Source: UBA1081 sp045535305
Lineage (GTDB): Bacteria; Bacillota; Clostridia; Oscillospirales; Acutalibacteraceae
Direction: 5' to 3'
Assembly: GCA_045535305.1 (NCBI GenBank)
Contig: JAZSLJ010000051.1
Coordinates: 1 to 40,852 of the forward strand
Length of the DNA: 40,852 nucleotides
This document shows, in pieces, positions 16,019-24,081 of this stretch (positions within the stretch are counted from its first letter, which is position 1; each line of letters begins with the position of its first letter). Below the pieces are notes generated by a model. It did not search any database, had not been told where the DNA came from, and saw only the letters and a list, made by a program, of their open reading frames with translations. The position numbers were made by a program, and so were the translations under genes.

Positions 16019-16153
16019 ACAATAATTTAATGTACAATTTACAATGTACAATTTACAATTATTGAACAATATACAAATCGGGTTAAAGGGCGAAGCCCTT
16101 TCCACCATTGTACATTATACATTGTACATTGTTAATTAGATAAATTATTGTTT
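16017..16153. repeat. 137-bp MITE-like inverted-repeat element
   Basis: Perfect 13-bp terminal inverted repeats, AAACAATAATTTA (16017-16029) and TAAATTATTGTTT (16141-16153), enclose repeated TGTACAATT words and a central perfect hairpin AAAGGGC-GAA-GCCCTTT (16085-16101). It fills the whole spacer between the SDR gene, whose stop codon overlaps its left end, and the hydrolase gene. No coding capacity. It is likely a non-autonomous or REP-like element. Confidence 0.65.
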
Positions 16154-16172
16154 ACAGAAAGGTTGGTAAATT

Positions 16173-17045
16173 ATGTTTGACAAAATTATTGCTTTCTTTA
16201 TGTCTATTATTGCATTTTTCGCATCACTTTTCGGAATCAATATTGCAAAGGTTGATTCTTTTGAAGATGTTTCTTACGGCGAAAACAGCAGACAGGTGCT
16301 TGATTTGTGCATCCCCGAGGATAATGACGGCACTTTGGGACTTATACTTATGATTCACGGCGGTGCGTGGATCGAAGGCGATAAGAGTGCCTACGATTCA
16401 AATTTAGAAGCTATTGCAAAGGACTACGGATATGCAGCAGCTGCTATCAATTACCGTTATCTTTCCGAGGATGTTACAATGGCTGATATTCTTGATGATA
16501 TAGAAGCCGCAGTTGCTAAAATCAAAGAAATGGGCACAGAAAACGGTGTAAATATTGATAAGGTTCTTCTTACAGGTCATTCTGCCGGAGCGCATCTTGC
16601 TATGCTTTATGCTTATTCAAGAGCAGAAACATCTGCTATAAAACCAACTGCTGTTGTAAGCTTTGCAGGTCCGACAGACCTTACAAATGAAGAATATTGG
16701 ACAAACGCTCTCGGTGCAGGCAAAGTTGCACAGCTTTTAACCTGGGCAACAGGCAAAAATATAACAAATACAGAGGATCTTGTAACTTACAGAAATGAAA
16801 TACTTGCAATTTCTCCCATTAATTATGTTGATAAAGCAGTTCCTACAGTAATTGCACACGGAGCAAAGGATTCAATAGTTCCGTATCAGAACGCTCTTGA
16901 TATTGTAAACGCTTTTGATGCGGCAGGTGCAAAATACGATTTTGTATCTTACCCTAATTCAGACCACGATCTTGCAAGCGATTCTGACAGTGAAGATAAA
17001 ACATATTTGTTGTATGTTGAATATGCTAAGGCATATCTTAAATAA
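16173..17045 (+). CDS. Alpha/beta hydrolase, membrane-anchored esterase-like
   Basis: 290 residues. A hydrophobic N-terminus (about residues 4-24) suggests a membrane anchor or signal. The catalytic domain shows the oxyanion motif HGGAW (62-66), nucleophile elbow GHSAG with Ser137, Asp233 in HGAKDSIVP and His265 in SDHDLA, a complete triad of the carboxylesterase/acetyl-esterase type (BD-FAE-like fold). Such enzymes remove acyl groups from esters, including acetylated plant polysaccharides in gut Clostridia; the natural substrate is not readable here. AAAGGTTGG precedes the ATG. An intrinsic terminator follows after a few bases, so it is probably the last gene of its unit. Confidence 0.88.
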   Translation: MFDKIIAFFMSIIAFFASLFGINIAKVDSFEDVSYGENSRQVLDLCIPEDNDGTLGLILMIHGGAWIEGDKSAYDSNLEAIAKDYGYAAAAINYRYLSEDVTMADILDDIEAAVAKIKEMGTENGVNIDKVLLTGHSAGAHLAMLYAYSRAETSAIKPTAVVSFAGPTDLTNEEYWTNALGAGKVAQLLTWATGKNITNTEDLVTYRNEILAISPINYVDKAVPTVIAHGAKDSIVPYQNALDIVNAFDAAGAKYDFVSYPNSDHDLASDSDSEDKTYLLYVEYAKAYLK

Positions 17046-17048
17046 ATC

Positions 17049-17080
17049 AAAAAAATCCACTCATCTGAGTGGATTTTTTT
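17049..17080 (+). terminator. Intrinsic terminator after the hydrolase gene
   Basis: ATCCACTCA pairs with TGAGTGGAT around a TC centre, flanked by A-run and T-run, so the stem may extend to about 14 bp with a 3' U-tract. Symmetrical flanks allow it to act in both directions. Confidence 0.88.
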
Positions 17081-17105
17081 AAGGGGATAGGAAAAAAGAT
17101 GAAGA

Positions 17106-17195
17106 ACGGACAAAACGAGCAAAATCAATGCAAAAGCATTGATTTTGTATGCCCGAAGGCGTACAAAGGCACGTCGAGCGGCGAGTTTTGTTCGT
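17106..17195. repeat. 90-bp inverted-repeat element with two internal hairpins
   Basis: ACGGACAAAACGAGC (17106-17120) and GCGAGTTTTGTTCGT (17181-17195) are imperfect terminal inverted repeats (13 of 15). Inside are AAAATCAATGC-AAAA-GCATTGATTTT (17121-17146, 11-bp perfect stem) and GTATGCC-CGAA-GGCGTAC (17147-17164). No gene is present between the two flanking terminators. It looks like a dispersed, structured intergenic repeat. Confidence 0.6.
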
Positions 17196-17244
17196 AGTAT
17201 AAAACATAAAATATTATCATTCTTTTGATTATTTGCAAAATTTT

Positions 17245-17278
17245 GGGGTTCTACCGGTTTTAACACCTGCAGAACCCC
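17245..17278 (-). terminator. Terminator of the leftward zinc-ribbon gene cluster
   Basis: On the minus strand GGGGTTCT (from 17278) pairs with AGAACCCC (to 17245) across an 18-base loop, followed by AAAATTTTG. It lies about 50 bp after the stop of the zinc-ribbon protein gene. The U-run is short, so it is moderate. Confidence 0.6.
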
Positions 17279-17325
17279 TTATTCTATGCGGTTTTATACG
17301 GTCTTCGCTTTTTTTACATTCCCTT

Positions 17326-18339
17326 TTATTGATACCTGAATTCTGTATATTCGGTTATATCTGTAATTCTTGCTTTAAGCTGAGCTATATGAGCATTAGC
17401 GGTGATGTCAATATTCATTGTCTGATTAACTGACTGTACCTGCTTTGTTTTAAAATCGTAAATTACGGTAACTGTACAATCGGTGTAATTGAAATCTATA
17501 TTGCTGAGTGCGAGTGATGAGATAGCTGTTATCTGTTCAAGTGCATCGTATGGGTCAAAAATACCGCTTATTGCACTTTGTGTTGATGTTGTGCCGTAGG
17601 GTAAAATTTCCGGATTAAGCTCATCAACTACCGTTATAACAAGCTTATATTTTCCGTCTTCAAGTATCTCACAGTAAGCGTTTTTGATTTTTTCGCTGTC
17701 TGTAAGAATACAGCCGTATGAAGAATCAATAACAGGTAAATTATCTGCATTTCCTACGGAGTAAGTAACTGCTTTTGCCGCGCTTTTTGATGTAACATAT
17801 CTTTCAATTATAGGAAGAACAAGATTACCTAAACCGCCTAAATTCTGATATTCGGTGGGAAGATTCTGATATCTGAGCTTTGAATATGCGGGAGCATCAC
17901 TTTTAAGCTGATTCATAACGGTTGTGTATTCCGTAAGAATTGATGATGCAGAGAGGTAAGATTTATCCGTTTTGATTTCACGCACCGTACCGTCTGTGTC
18001 TTTTACCGATATTGTTGTGTTGCCCCAGCCTTCTCTGTATTCTTCGCCTGCAGCATCTGTAATTGTTTCATTCGTTTTTGAAATTTCATCAGAATTTGTC
18101 ATGCTTACAACAGTCAATATTACAACAAGAGCGACAATAATTGTTACCACAAGGGCAATGCAAAGTTTTGAGATTCTTTTTTTTCTGCCGTATTCACTTT
18201 TTGATTTTGTGGGGTAGTCATAATCGTCTTCATCGGGTTCAATATCAATAACGGTTTCTTCGCCGATAAATTCAACACCGCAGAATCTGCAGAATCTCGA
18301 ATCGTCATCAATATTTTTTTTGCAATTAGGACAAATCAT
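17326..18339 (-). CDS. Zinc-ribbon bitopic membrane protein of unknown function
   Basis: 337 residues. An N-terminal zinc ribbon (Cys3, Cys6, Cys17 and Cys20 in MICPNCKKNIDDDSRFCRFCG) is followed by an acidic and then basic linker, one membrane helix (about 60-80) and a ~250-residue extracytoplasmic region ending with a NTF2- or cystatin-like alternation of strands (FNYTDCTVTVIYDFKTKQVQSVNQTMNIDI). This zinc-ribbon plus helix plus outer domain architecture is common and uncharacterised in Firmicutes. It is the last of three adjacent leftward genes with 12-base spacers, all of similar topology. AGGAGG-like purines lie within the preceding spacer. Confidence 0.75.
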   Translation of the reverse strand: MICPNCKKNIDDDSRFCRFCGVEFIGEETVIDIEPDEDDYDYPTKSKSEYGRKKRISKLCIALVVTIIVALVVILTVVSMTNSDEISKTNETITDAAGEEYREGWGNTTISVKDTDGTVREIKTDKSYLSASSILTEYTTVMNQLKSDAPAYSKLRYQNLPTEYQNLGGLGNLVLPIIERYVTSKSAAKAVTYSVGNADNLPVIDSSYGCILTDSEKIKNAYCEILEDGKYKLVITVVDELNPEILPYGTTSTQSAISGIFDPYDALEQITAISSLALSNIDFNYTDCTVTVIYDFKTKQVQSVNQTMNIDITANAHIAQLKARITDITEYTEFRYQ

Positions 18340-18351
18340 AAAAATACCTCC

Positions 18352-19392
18352 TTATTCATCCATATAATCAGCAAACAGAGAAATAAAGCCTGTTTCAGTA
18401 TAGCCCTTGAGAGAGAGCATATCTCCCGGAACTGATGAAGAAAAATGTGTGATGATAAAACTTGATATTATCTGTTCATCTTCGCCATAATCAAGCTGTA
18501 CAAGCTTATTGTTGACAAAATAAAACTTGAAAAATCCGTTATTTTTGTCATATCTGAAGCAAACACCGTCTTCACCGTCTATTATAACGGGTATAACGCC
18601 TGTAAGGTGATCCTTCATTTCGTTATAATCTTTGTCGCCAAAATTAAAGTTGAACATATTAGCAGATAAACCGAACATCTGCATAACAGCATCTGTAATC
18701 TGAGCGTACTGTTTAAGAGCAGTACGTTTAAAATAAATATTACCGTCCACTCTCATAACAGAAAGTTCTGTTCCGTCAAGACTTGTAAGCATTTCAAAAT
18801 TATCGCCGTCAAAGGCTGCCGCAACAGGACCTGCGTCAACCAATGCACCTTCAAGATAACATGAACGGTCAAGAAATGCTTTTACATAACTTTCGCATAT
18901 GTTCTTATCATAATTAAGTACAGGCTGTTTATCTTCCGAAGCAGAATTTTTGTTGGTTGTGTTTTCAACTATGGAATGGGGATTTGCCGAGCCTGTATTT
19001 TCATTTAAAACAGTTGAGGCTTCGTCTATAATGCTTTGTATATAATCCTTGTATTCTTCTGCAGAAATTGATGCACCTTCTTCATTGGTAAAGCTTTCTG
19101 AATTGAAGGCGTTTTCAAGATCCTCATAATTAATAGAAAACGGCTCGGTTGTAGTTTCTGTTTCGGTATCGTTTTCTTTATTGTTTACAAAAAATAATAC
19201 AAGACCGCAGACAATCGCAATAATAATCACCGCAATCAAAATAAATATTGCAGGCTTGTTGCTTTTGTTTGTGCTTACGCTTTCTGTTGAAATAATATCA
19301 ACAGTTTCTTTTACACTGAATCGGATACCTGTTTGTTCTTCCGTTTCAGGTGAAGATTGTTCATTATTATTTATGTTAAAATTTTCATCCAT
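18352..19392 (-). CDS. Bitopic membrane protein, paralogue A
   Basis: 346 residues. The N-terminal tail is acidic and polar, a membrane helix spans about 48-69, a low-complexity Thr/Asn/Ser linker follows, and a folded C-terminal domain (about 165-346) ends PGDMLSLKGYTETGFISLFADYMDE. The next gene upstream encodes a distant paralogue with the same order: F/LxxxxYxxGxxVxxG, xMxxSLDGxExxxxRxxGxxYxx, and a closing DM(L/V)SLKGY block. The beta-rich domain may resemble LolA/LppX-type lipid-carrier folds, but this is a guess from pattern only. It probably functions at the outer face of the membrane. No function can be assigned. Confidence 0.72.
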   Translation of the reverse strand: MDENFNINNNEQSSPETEEQTGIRFSVKETVDIISTESVSTNKSNKPAIFILIAVIIIAIVCGLVLFFVNNKENDTETETTTEPFSINYEDLENAFNSESFTNEEGASISAEEYKDYIQSIIDEASTVLNENTGSANPHSIVENTTNKNSASEDKQPVLNYDKNICESYVKAFLDRSCYLEGALVDAGPVAAAFDGDNFEMLTSLDGTELSVMRVDGNIYFKRTALKQYAQITDAVMQMFGLSANMFNFNFGDKDYNEMKDHLTGVIPVIIDGEDGVCFRYDKNNGFFKFYFVNNKLVQLDYGEDEQIISSFIITHFSSSVPGDMLSLKGYTETGFISLFADYMDE

Positions 19393-19404
19393 TTTATTTT
19401 ATCC

Positions 19405-20442
19405 TTATCCCATTAAATCTGTTACAAATGAAATTAAATTAGTCTTTTTGTAGCCTTTGAGTGATACCATATCGGCTGAATAATTTGTGTTATACTCGTC
19501 TGCCTGTAGAATTGTAGATGTGTTTCCGCTTTTATCGTATTGGATAATCTGCGTGATTTCACCGTTTACCACAACAAAGTCAAGATTGTGATTACTGTCT
19601 TTATATGTGTAGCAGACGGCGGGCTTTCCGTTATATGTTGCTTGGGTTACTTCGGTGGGGGAGTAGCCGTTAAAATTGATACCGTTGAATTCAAATTTAA
19701 GTGAATCTGTATCAATATCCATCATATTCTGCAATGCCTTGTTTACAACTATATATTTTTTCTCGGTGGGGTTTATAAGATAAAATTCGTCTTCAAGGCA
19801 GAGAATGCCCATTTCCATACCGTCCATTTCGGAATATACGATAAAGTCAGAACCGTTCATAGCAAGCTCTAAGGGTGATTGCTGTCCGTCTGTAACCATT
19901 GTTCCGTCAAAATAATATTTGCCTTTGAAGAATGCATCAATCTCTTTTAAAACTGCATCTGTTGCATTTGTGTTTATTTCTGTTTTGACAGTAGTTTTTT
20001 CAACATATTTTTCAGTTGTATTCTCTGTTTTTGATGTTGTTGAATCGTTTTTGTTTGTGGTCGGGTCATTTTTGTTTGTAGTTGATGTGCCGTTTGTAAC
20101 GGTAGTTAACTGCGGATGAAAAGCGGTTGTGAGCATTGTGGTTATATTGTGCTCTTCAAATCTGTCTGCTAAATCATTATCCATATTTTCAAATGTTACC
20201 TGTACGTCATCACTCATTGATACGGGTTCACGATCACCCGATTCTTCTGCAATAAAAGAATCGTTTTCGTTGTCATCAATATCATTTTTTGTTTTTGATT
20301 TTGATACAACAACTGCAATTACAACAGCAGCGATTAAAATAATTGCAATAACGGCAATAATTATGTACTTCATTTTGTTTTCTCTTTTCTTGTTATTATT
20401 TTCGGTGTTGCCTGCGGCATTGTTTTGGTTTGAATTGTTCAT
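19405..20442 (-). CDS. Bitopic membrane protein, paralogue B
   Basis: 345 residues, with an Asn-rich cytoplasmic start, a membrane helix at about 25-47, a Thr-rich stalk containing the repeated word TTNKND (near 115-130), and a C-terminal domain (about 165-345). That domain runs from FFKGKYYFDGTMVTDGQ, through GSDFIVYSEMDGMEMGILCLEDEFYLINP, to ADMVSLKGYKKTNLISFVTDLMG and parallels paralogue A downstream, implying an old tandem duplication. It is the first gene of the three-gene leftward unit, with a good promoter 32 bases upstream. AAGGGATGAG precedes the ATG. Confidence 0.72.
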   Translation of the reverse strand: MNNSNQNNAAGNTENNNKKRENKMKYIIIAVIAIILIAAVVIAVVVSKSKTKNDIDDNENDSFIAEESGDREPVSMSDDVQVTFENMDNDLADRFEEHNITTMLTTAFHPQLTTVTNGTSTTNKNDPTTNKNDSTTSKTENTTEKYVEKTTVKTEINTNATDAVLKEIDAFFKGKYYFDGTMVTDGQQSPLELAMNGSDFIVYSEMDGMEMGILCLEDEFYLINPTEKKYIVVNKALQNMMDIDTDSLKFEFNGINFNGYSPTEVTQATYNGKPAVCYTYKDSNHNLDFVVVNGEITQIIQYDKSGNTSTILQADEYNTNYSADMVSLKGYKKTNLISFVTDLMG

Positions 20443-20473
20443 TTTCTCATCCCTTGATATATAATCTCATTTT

Positions 20474-20502
20474 ATTTTAACATATATATATAAACAATTC
20501 AA
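20474..20502 (-). promoter_or_regulatory. Promoter of the three-gene bitopic cluster
   Basis: Minus-strand TTGAAT (complement of 20497-20502), 17-nt spacer, TAAAAT (complement of 20474-20479) with TG extension. It starts right where the U-tract of the upstream gene's terminator ends, so terminator and promoter are back to back. Confidence 0.72.
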
Positions 20503-20530
20503 GAAAAAAAAGATGCCATGTCAGGCATCT
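20503..20530 (-). terminator. Terminator overlapping the stop codon of the GltD-like gene
   Basis: On the minus strand AGATGCC (from 20530) pairs with GGCATCT (to 20511) around TGACAT, followed by a run of eight T. The left arm encodes the last sense codons (Lys-Asp-Ala) and the TGA stop is in the loop. Stem AAAAGATGCC can reach 10 bp. Confidence 0.88.
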
Positions 20531-21750
20531 TTTAAATTTTGCATATACTCATGCATTGATTCTGCTACGATTTTGCTGTGTGCAACTGCTTCAACAACGG
20601 TTCTTGCTCCGTTTACCACATCTCCCGAAGCAAAAACTCCTGCACGGCTTGTTCTGCCCTTTTCGTCTGCCACAAGCAGACCTCTTTCGTTTGCTTCAAG
20701 ACCTTCAGTGGTGGAAACTATTGCATTCTGCGGTCCCTGACTTATGGCGATTATTACGCTGTCGGCTTTGTACAGAGTGTCCGAATTTTCAATTTCGGTG
20801 GTTACCTCATTTTCGTCCTCGCTTAAATCACGGAAAATAACGCCTTCGTCGGTGATTTCAACAGGTTTTTTGTTGAATTCAAAGTGTACGCCCTCTAATT
20901 TTGCATAGCTGTATTCGTACTTGCTTGCTCTGATTTTTTTTCTCATCGAAAAGCAGGTGATGTTTCTTGTGCCTTTTCTCAAAGCAGTGCGTGCAACATC
21001 CATGGCCGCATTACCTGCACCGATAACTATTACGGTATCACCAAGCTTGTAGCTGTCGGGATTGCTTAAATAATTTATTGCAAAATGGACATTTCCGTTT
21101 GTTTCACCTTTTATGTGCAGAGCATTGGGCTTCCATACGCCCGTACCGATAAAAATTGCCTTGTATCCGTCGCGGAAAAGGTCGTCAATACCTATTGCAC
21201 CGCCGATTTTTGTGTTGGGACGGATTTTTATTCCCTTAAGCTCCAGATGTCTGTACTGTAAATCATCTATTACGGATTTCGGTAAGCGGAATTCGGGTAT
21301 GCCGTATCGGAGGATTCCGCCGATTTTGTCCCTGTCCTCAAAAATTGTAACCTGATAGCCGTATCGGGCAAGAATTATTGCAATGGTAAGTCCTGCAGGC
21401 CCTGACCCCACAATGGCGGCTTTAATTCCGTTTGATTCGGCAGGCCCTGCTGTCATTTTTGGCGCATAGGTGCTTGAAACATAGTTTTCAATGGTGGAAA
21501 AATGAACGGGAGAGCCTTTTTTGTTAAGCACGCAGCTGCCCTCGCATTGGTTTTCATGATTGCAGACAAGACTGCATACGGTGGTAAGGGGATTGTTTTC
21601 AAAAAGGAGTCTGCCCGCCTCATCAAGACGGTTATCTTTTAAAAGCTCAATAACCTGAGGGATGGGCGTGTTTATGGGACATCCTTTCACACATTGAGGC
21701 TTTTTGCAGTTTAAACATTTGTCGGCTTCATCCATAATATGCAGAGCCAT
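20521..21750 (-). CDS. GltD-like NAD(P)-dependent flavoprotein oxidoreductase
   Basis: 409 residues, resembling the small subunit of glutamate synthase and its relatives (NfnB, SudA, PreT). The N-terminal iron-sulfur domain has two cysteine groups: Cys12, 15, 20, 24 (CLNCKKPQCVKGCP) and Cys59, 63, 69, 73 (CSLVCNHENQCEGSC), enough for two [4Fe-4S] clusters. VGSGPAGLTIA is the FAD loop, VIGAGNAAMDVAR the NAD(P)H loop, and GVFASGDVVNGARTVVEAVAHSK the closing FAD block. It should pass electrons between NAD(P)H and an unknown partner. No gltA, nfnA or pyrimidine-catabolism gene is adjacent, so the partner is not known. AAGGAG precedes the ATG; a MITE ends 17 bp upstream of that ATG. Confidence 0.88.
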   Translation of the reverse strand: MALHIMDEADKCLNCKKPQCVKGCPINTPIPQVIELLKDNRLDEAGRLLFENNPLTTVCSLVCNHENQCEGSCVLNKKGSPVHFSTIENYVSSTYAPKMTAGPAESNGIKAAIVGSGPAGLTIAIILARYGYQVTIFEDRDKIGGILRYGIPEFRLPKSVIDDLQYRHLELKGIKIRPNTKIGGAIGIDDLFRDGYKAIFIGTGVWKPNALHIKGETNGNVHFAINYLSNPDSYKLGDTVIVIGAGNAAMDVARTALRKGTRNITCFSMRKKIRASKYEYSYAKLEGVHFEFNKKPVEITDEGVIFRDLSEDENEVTTEIENSDTLYKADSVIIAISQGPQNAIVSTTEGLEANERGLLVADEKGRTSRAGVFASGDVVNGARTVVEAVAHSKIVAESMHEYMQNLKDA

Positions 21751-21767
21751 TATTCCACTCCTTACAG

Positions 21768-22042
21768 TAGGGTGACGGAAATAATACGAACCTGTTTTTT
21801 ACAGGCTGATTTCCGTCAATTCTTTGTTAAAATACTCGCAAATCCGTTAGGATTTGCTGCGTTTTATGCCTTGACTTGCCAAAAATCCGCACTGTAAAAA
21901 ATCTTCGACCTTAAAACGAGTGATTTTTATTGGATTTTTGGTTTTGAGGATGCAGGAAGGCTGTCGCCTTTTAAATCCGAAATGCCGAAAAGGCTTAAAA
22001 ATAGTCGTTTTAAGGCAAGTTCGTATTATTTCCGTCACCCTA
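21768..22042. mobile_element. MITE with 23-bp perfect terminal inverted repeats
   Basis: The left end AGGGTGACGGAAATAATACG... (21769-21791) and the right end (22019-22041) are exact complements over 23 bases. TA occurs at both outer borders (21768-21769 and 22041-22042), consistent with a TA target duplication as made by IS630/Tc1-mariner transposases. The ~270-bp interior holds small palindromes (CCTGT-TTTTT-ACAGG; GCAAATCC-GTTA-GGATTTGC) and no credible gene. It sits just upstream of the GltD-like gene and after the end of the ECF operon. A non-autonomous element is the best reading; a transposase would have to be supplied in trans. Confidence 0.8.
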
Positions 22043-22089
22043 AGATACTGTAATTAGGATATGGAATAAAAAGTGAAAAATACAATGAA

Positions 22090-23178
22090 TTAAGCTTCTG
22101 TAAACAATTTAATTAAATTATTAAAATCAGAATCGGTCATTTTAACACAGATATCGCTTATCCCTGCGAACATTACATATCCGCCGTCAAAAAGCCTGAG
22201 GTGAACGTAGGTGCTGTCTTTCATTTCAAAGAAAATGTGGTAGATTTCCTTTTCTTCGTAAATGCTTGAATTTTCGTTTTCAACGGGAATGTCTGCGGAG
22301 TACATAAAACGGCTGTCATTCAATGCGTCAATAAAAGCATTTATCGCTTCTTTGTTGTTGAATTCAACAGGGTCGTCGAAATTGTAATACCAGTCATCAC
22401 GGGTCTGATATTTTACCGCTGTGTAATTATCTTTGAGATTAAGTCTGTTTCTGAAAAGCTCGTAACCGTAAGTAAGATTGATGCCGTTGTTGTTGATATA
22501 TGTTGTTATACTGCCGTTTCCGTTGTCTATGCAAAGCATAAAATCACTGTCGTAGCCTTTTAATGAATATATCTCTCCGCTGATACTGCCCGAAAAATCA
22601 ATATAATCTTCGGATGATGTCCATTCGTCAATAGAGCCTGTCGCTTTGCCTATATATTTGCCTTTTAGTGAATCATCGGGCAATTCTTCGTATGCAATAT
22701 AGCTTTTACCGTTGTAAATAAAAAATGCAAGCATATCTGCAACAGCGTTTTCTTCGGGCAGGGTTATTTGCATTTTATCTATTGTAACGCCGCCGAAATC
22801 ATCGCCCAGCCAACCAAGCTCAGCGAGCTGAAGGATAACCTCGCTGTTTATATCGTTAACAGAGCCGTCTTCAAACTTTATACACAGATAAGCTCCTGTC
22901 TGAGCAGGGTAAGATTCTTCAATGCCGCTGTGTAAAACAAAAATTTTGTCGCCCGTTTTGATGTTTTTGAAAAATTCATCCTTGTCCTTTGTTGTTGACA
23001 TAACGGTGGGGGAGCTTTCGTCAACCATCATATAGGTATTGTTGTCTGTAATCAAAGCTCTTGCTACAGTCAATCCGTATCCTTTATGAATGATAACGGC
23101 AAATGCGCCTGCAATAAAAATTAAAATTGCCGCAAAAATTGAAATGACCGTAATTAAAACTTTCTTTTTCTTTGTCAT
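22090..23178 (-). CDS. Membrane-anchored extracytoplasmic protein, ECF operon gene 4
   Basis: 362 residues, with a basic start (MTKKKKV), a membrane helix (about 7-30) and a soluble outer part. Repeated beta-type segments such as GDKIFVLHSGIEESYPAQTGAYLCIKF and the C-terminal block EIYHIFFEMKDSTYVHLRLFDGGYVMF suggest a two-part fold. I do not recognise the family. It is the last gene of the leftward run that starts with an ECF sigma factor, 15 bases after the preceding gene. AAAGGAG precedes the ATG by ten bases. It may sense or respond to envelope conditions; that is inference from position. Confidence 0.7.
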   Translation of the reverse strand: MTKKKKVLITVISIFAAILIFIAGAFAVIIHKGYGLTVARALITDNNTYMMVDESSPTVMSTTKDKDEFFKNIKTGDKIFVLHSGIEESYPAQTGAYLCIKFEDGSVNDINSEVILQLAELGWLGDDFGGVTIDKMQITLPEENAVADMLAFFIYNGKSYIAYEELPDDSLKGKYIGKATGSIDEWTSSEDYIDFSGSISGEIYSLKGYDSDFMLCIDNGNGSITTYINNNGINLTYGYELFRNRLNLKDNYTAVKYQTRDDWYYNFDDPVEFNNKEAINAFIDALNDSRFMYSADIPVENENSSIYEEKEIYHIFFEMKDSTYVHLRLFDGGYVMFAGISDICVKMTDSDFNNLIKLFTEA

Positions 23179-23193
23179 AAATATCTGCTCCTT

Positions 23194-24075
23194 TTAGAAT
23201 ATACCGGGAATAAATTTTGCAATCAAAAAGCCTGCACCGAATGATACTGCGTTTGAAACCAATGCATAAACAACGGGAATATATTTTTTTCTTGCATTTT
23301 CATCAAATCGTCTGAGAGTATAACTGAATATTATTGCTTCTATTACAAAAACAATAATCTCAAACAGGATATAGAAAGCCGTAAACGCCAGAGAACCGCT
23401 TGTATAATTGATGATATTGAGCAAGATGTTCAGAATTATCTGCGTTGAGATGTTTACGCAGGATATAATAAGCAGTTGCTTTCTGTTTTTGTAGCCGAAC
23501 AGAATTGCAATTCCTATTTCCAATACGATTGTGAATGCAATTCTCGCAAATAGGGAAATCAATTCCCAAGAGAAATCATAGCTTTTTTCGGCAATAAGTG
23601 TATTTGTAATATCACTCATATCAACCGTGAAATAGCTGTCAAATGCATAAGTTTCATATATTCCGCTTGTGATAAAGGTTTCACTTTCGGGGAAATAGAG
23701 CAGAATTTTAAAGGAGTGCGGGGGATAGTAAGTCCAGGCAAGGGATTTTGATTCGTCAACTCTCCAGCCTTCCTGTAAAAAGTAATAGCCGTCGCTGTCT
23801 TTATACTCAACAAATGCTTTCCAGGTTTCATAATCAAGATTTGCCCAATCAAAATTACCGGAATGTACGGCGTAATCTGCAATACCGTCATATACCGTGG
23901 CAGGACCTGTTGATTTATTCTTTGACAGCAGAGTGCCGTAACAAAGCTCGTCGCCCAACCCTTCAAAAGTGATTCTGACAGAGGGTTTCGGCCCCATATC
24001 CGCGCTTGCGGTAACGGAAAATGCCGTGATTAAAATAACTATACAAATAAGTGAAAAAATTATCTTTTTCTTCAT
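23194..24075 (-). CDS. Secreted-sensor-like membrane protein, ECF operon gene 3
   Basis: 293 residues. A signal peptide (cleavage near ASA-DMG, residue 25) exposes the mature start DMGPKPSVRITFEGL, an outer domain of ~140 residues rich in Trp and Tyr, then four predicted membrane helices in the last 120 residues (FARIAFTIVLEIGIAILFGY, ISCVNISTQIILNILLNII, FTAFYILFEIIVFVIEAII, YALVSNAVSFGAGFLIAKF). The DMGPKPS-type start resembles uncharacterised Clostridia proteins found beside sigma factor genes (recalled, not checked). It is six bases from the anti-sigma-like gene. The function is unknown. Confidence 0.72.
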   Translation of the reverse strand: MKKKIIFSLICIVILITAFSVTASADMGPKPSVRITFEGLGDELCYGTLLSKNKSTGPATVYDGIADYAVHSGNFDWANLDYETWKAFVEYKDSDGYYFLQEGWRVDESKSLAWTYYPPHSFKILLYFPESETFITSGIYETYAFDSYFTVDMSDITNTLIAEKSYDFSWELISLFARIAFTIVLEIGIAILFGYKNRKQLLIISCVNISTQIILNILLNIINYTSGSLAFTAFYILFEIIVFVIEAIIFSYTLRRFDENARKKYIPVVYALVSNAVSFGAGFLIAKFIPGIF

Positions 24076-24081
24076 AAAAAC

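Noticed and set aside
21847..22038. Small frame inside the MITE
   Set aside because: No ribosome site and composed of palindromic repeat sequence; not a transposase.
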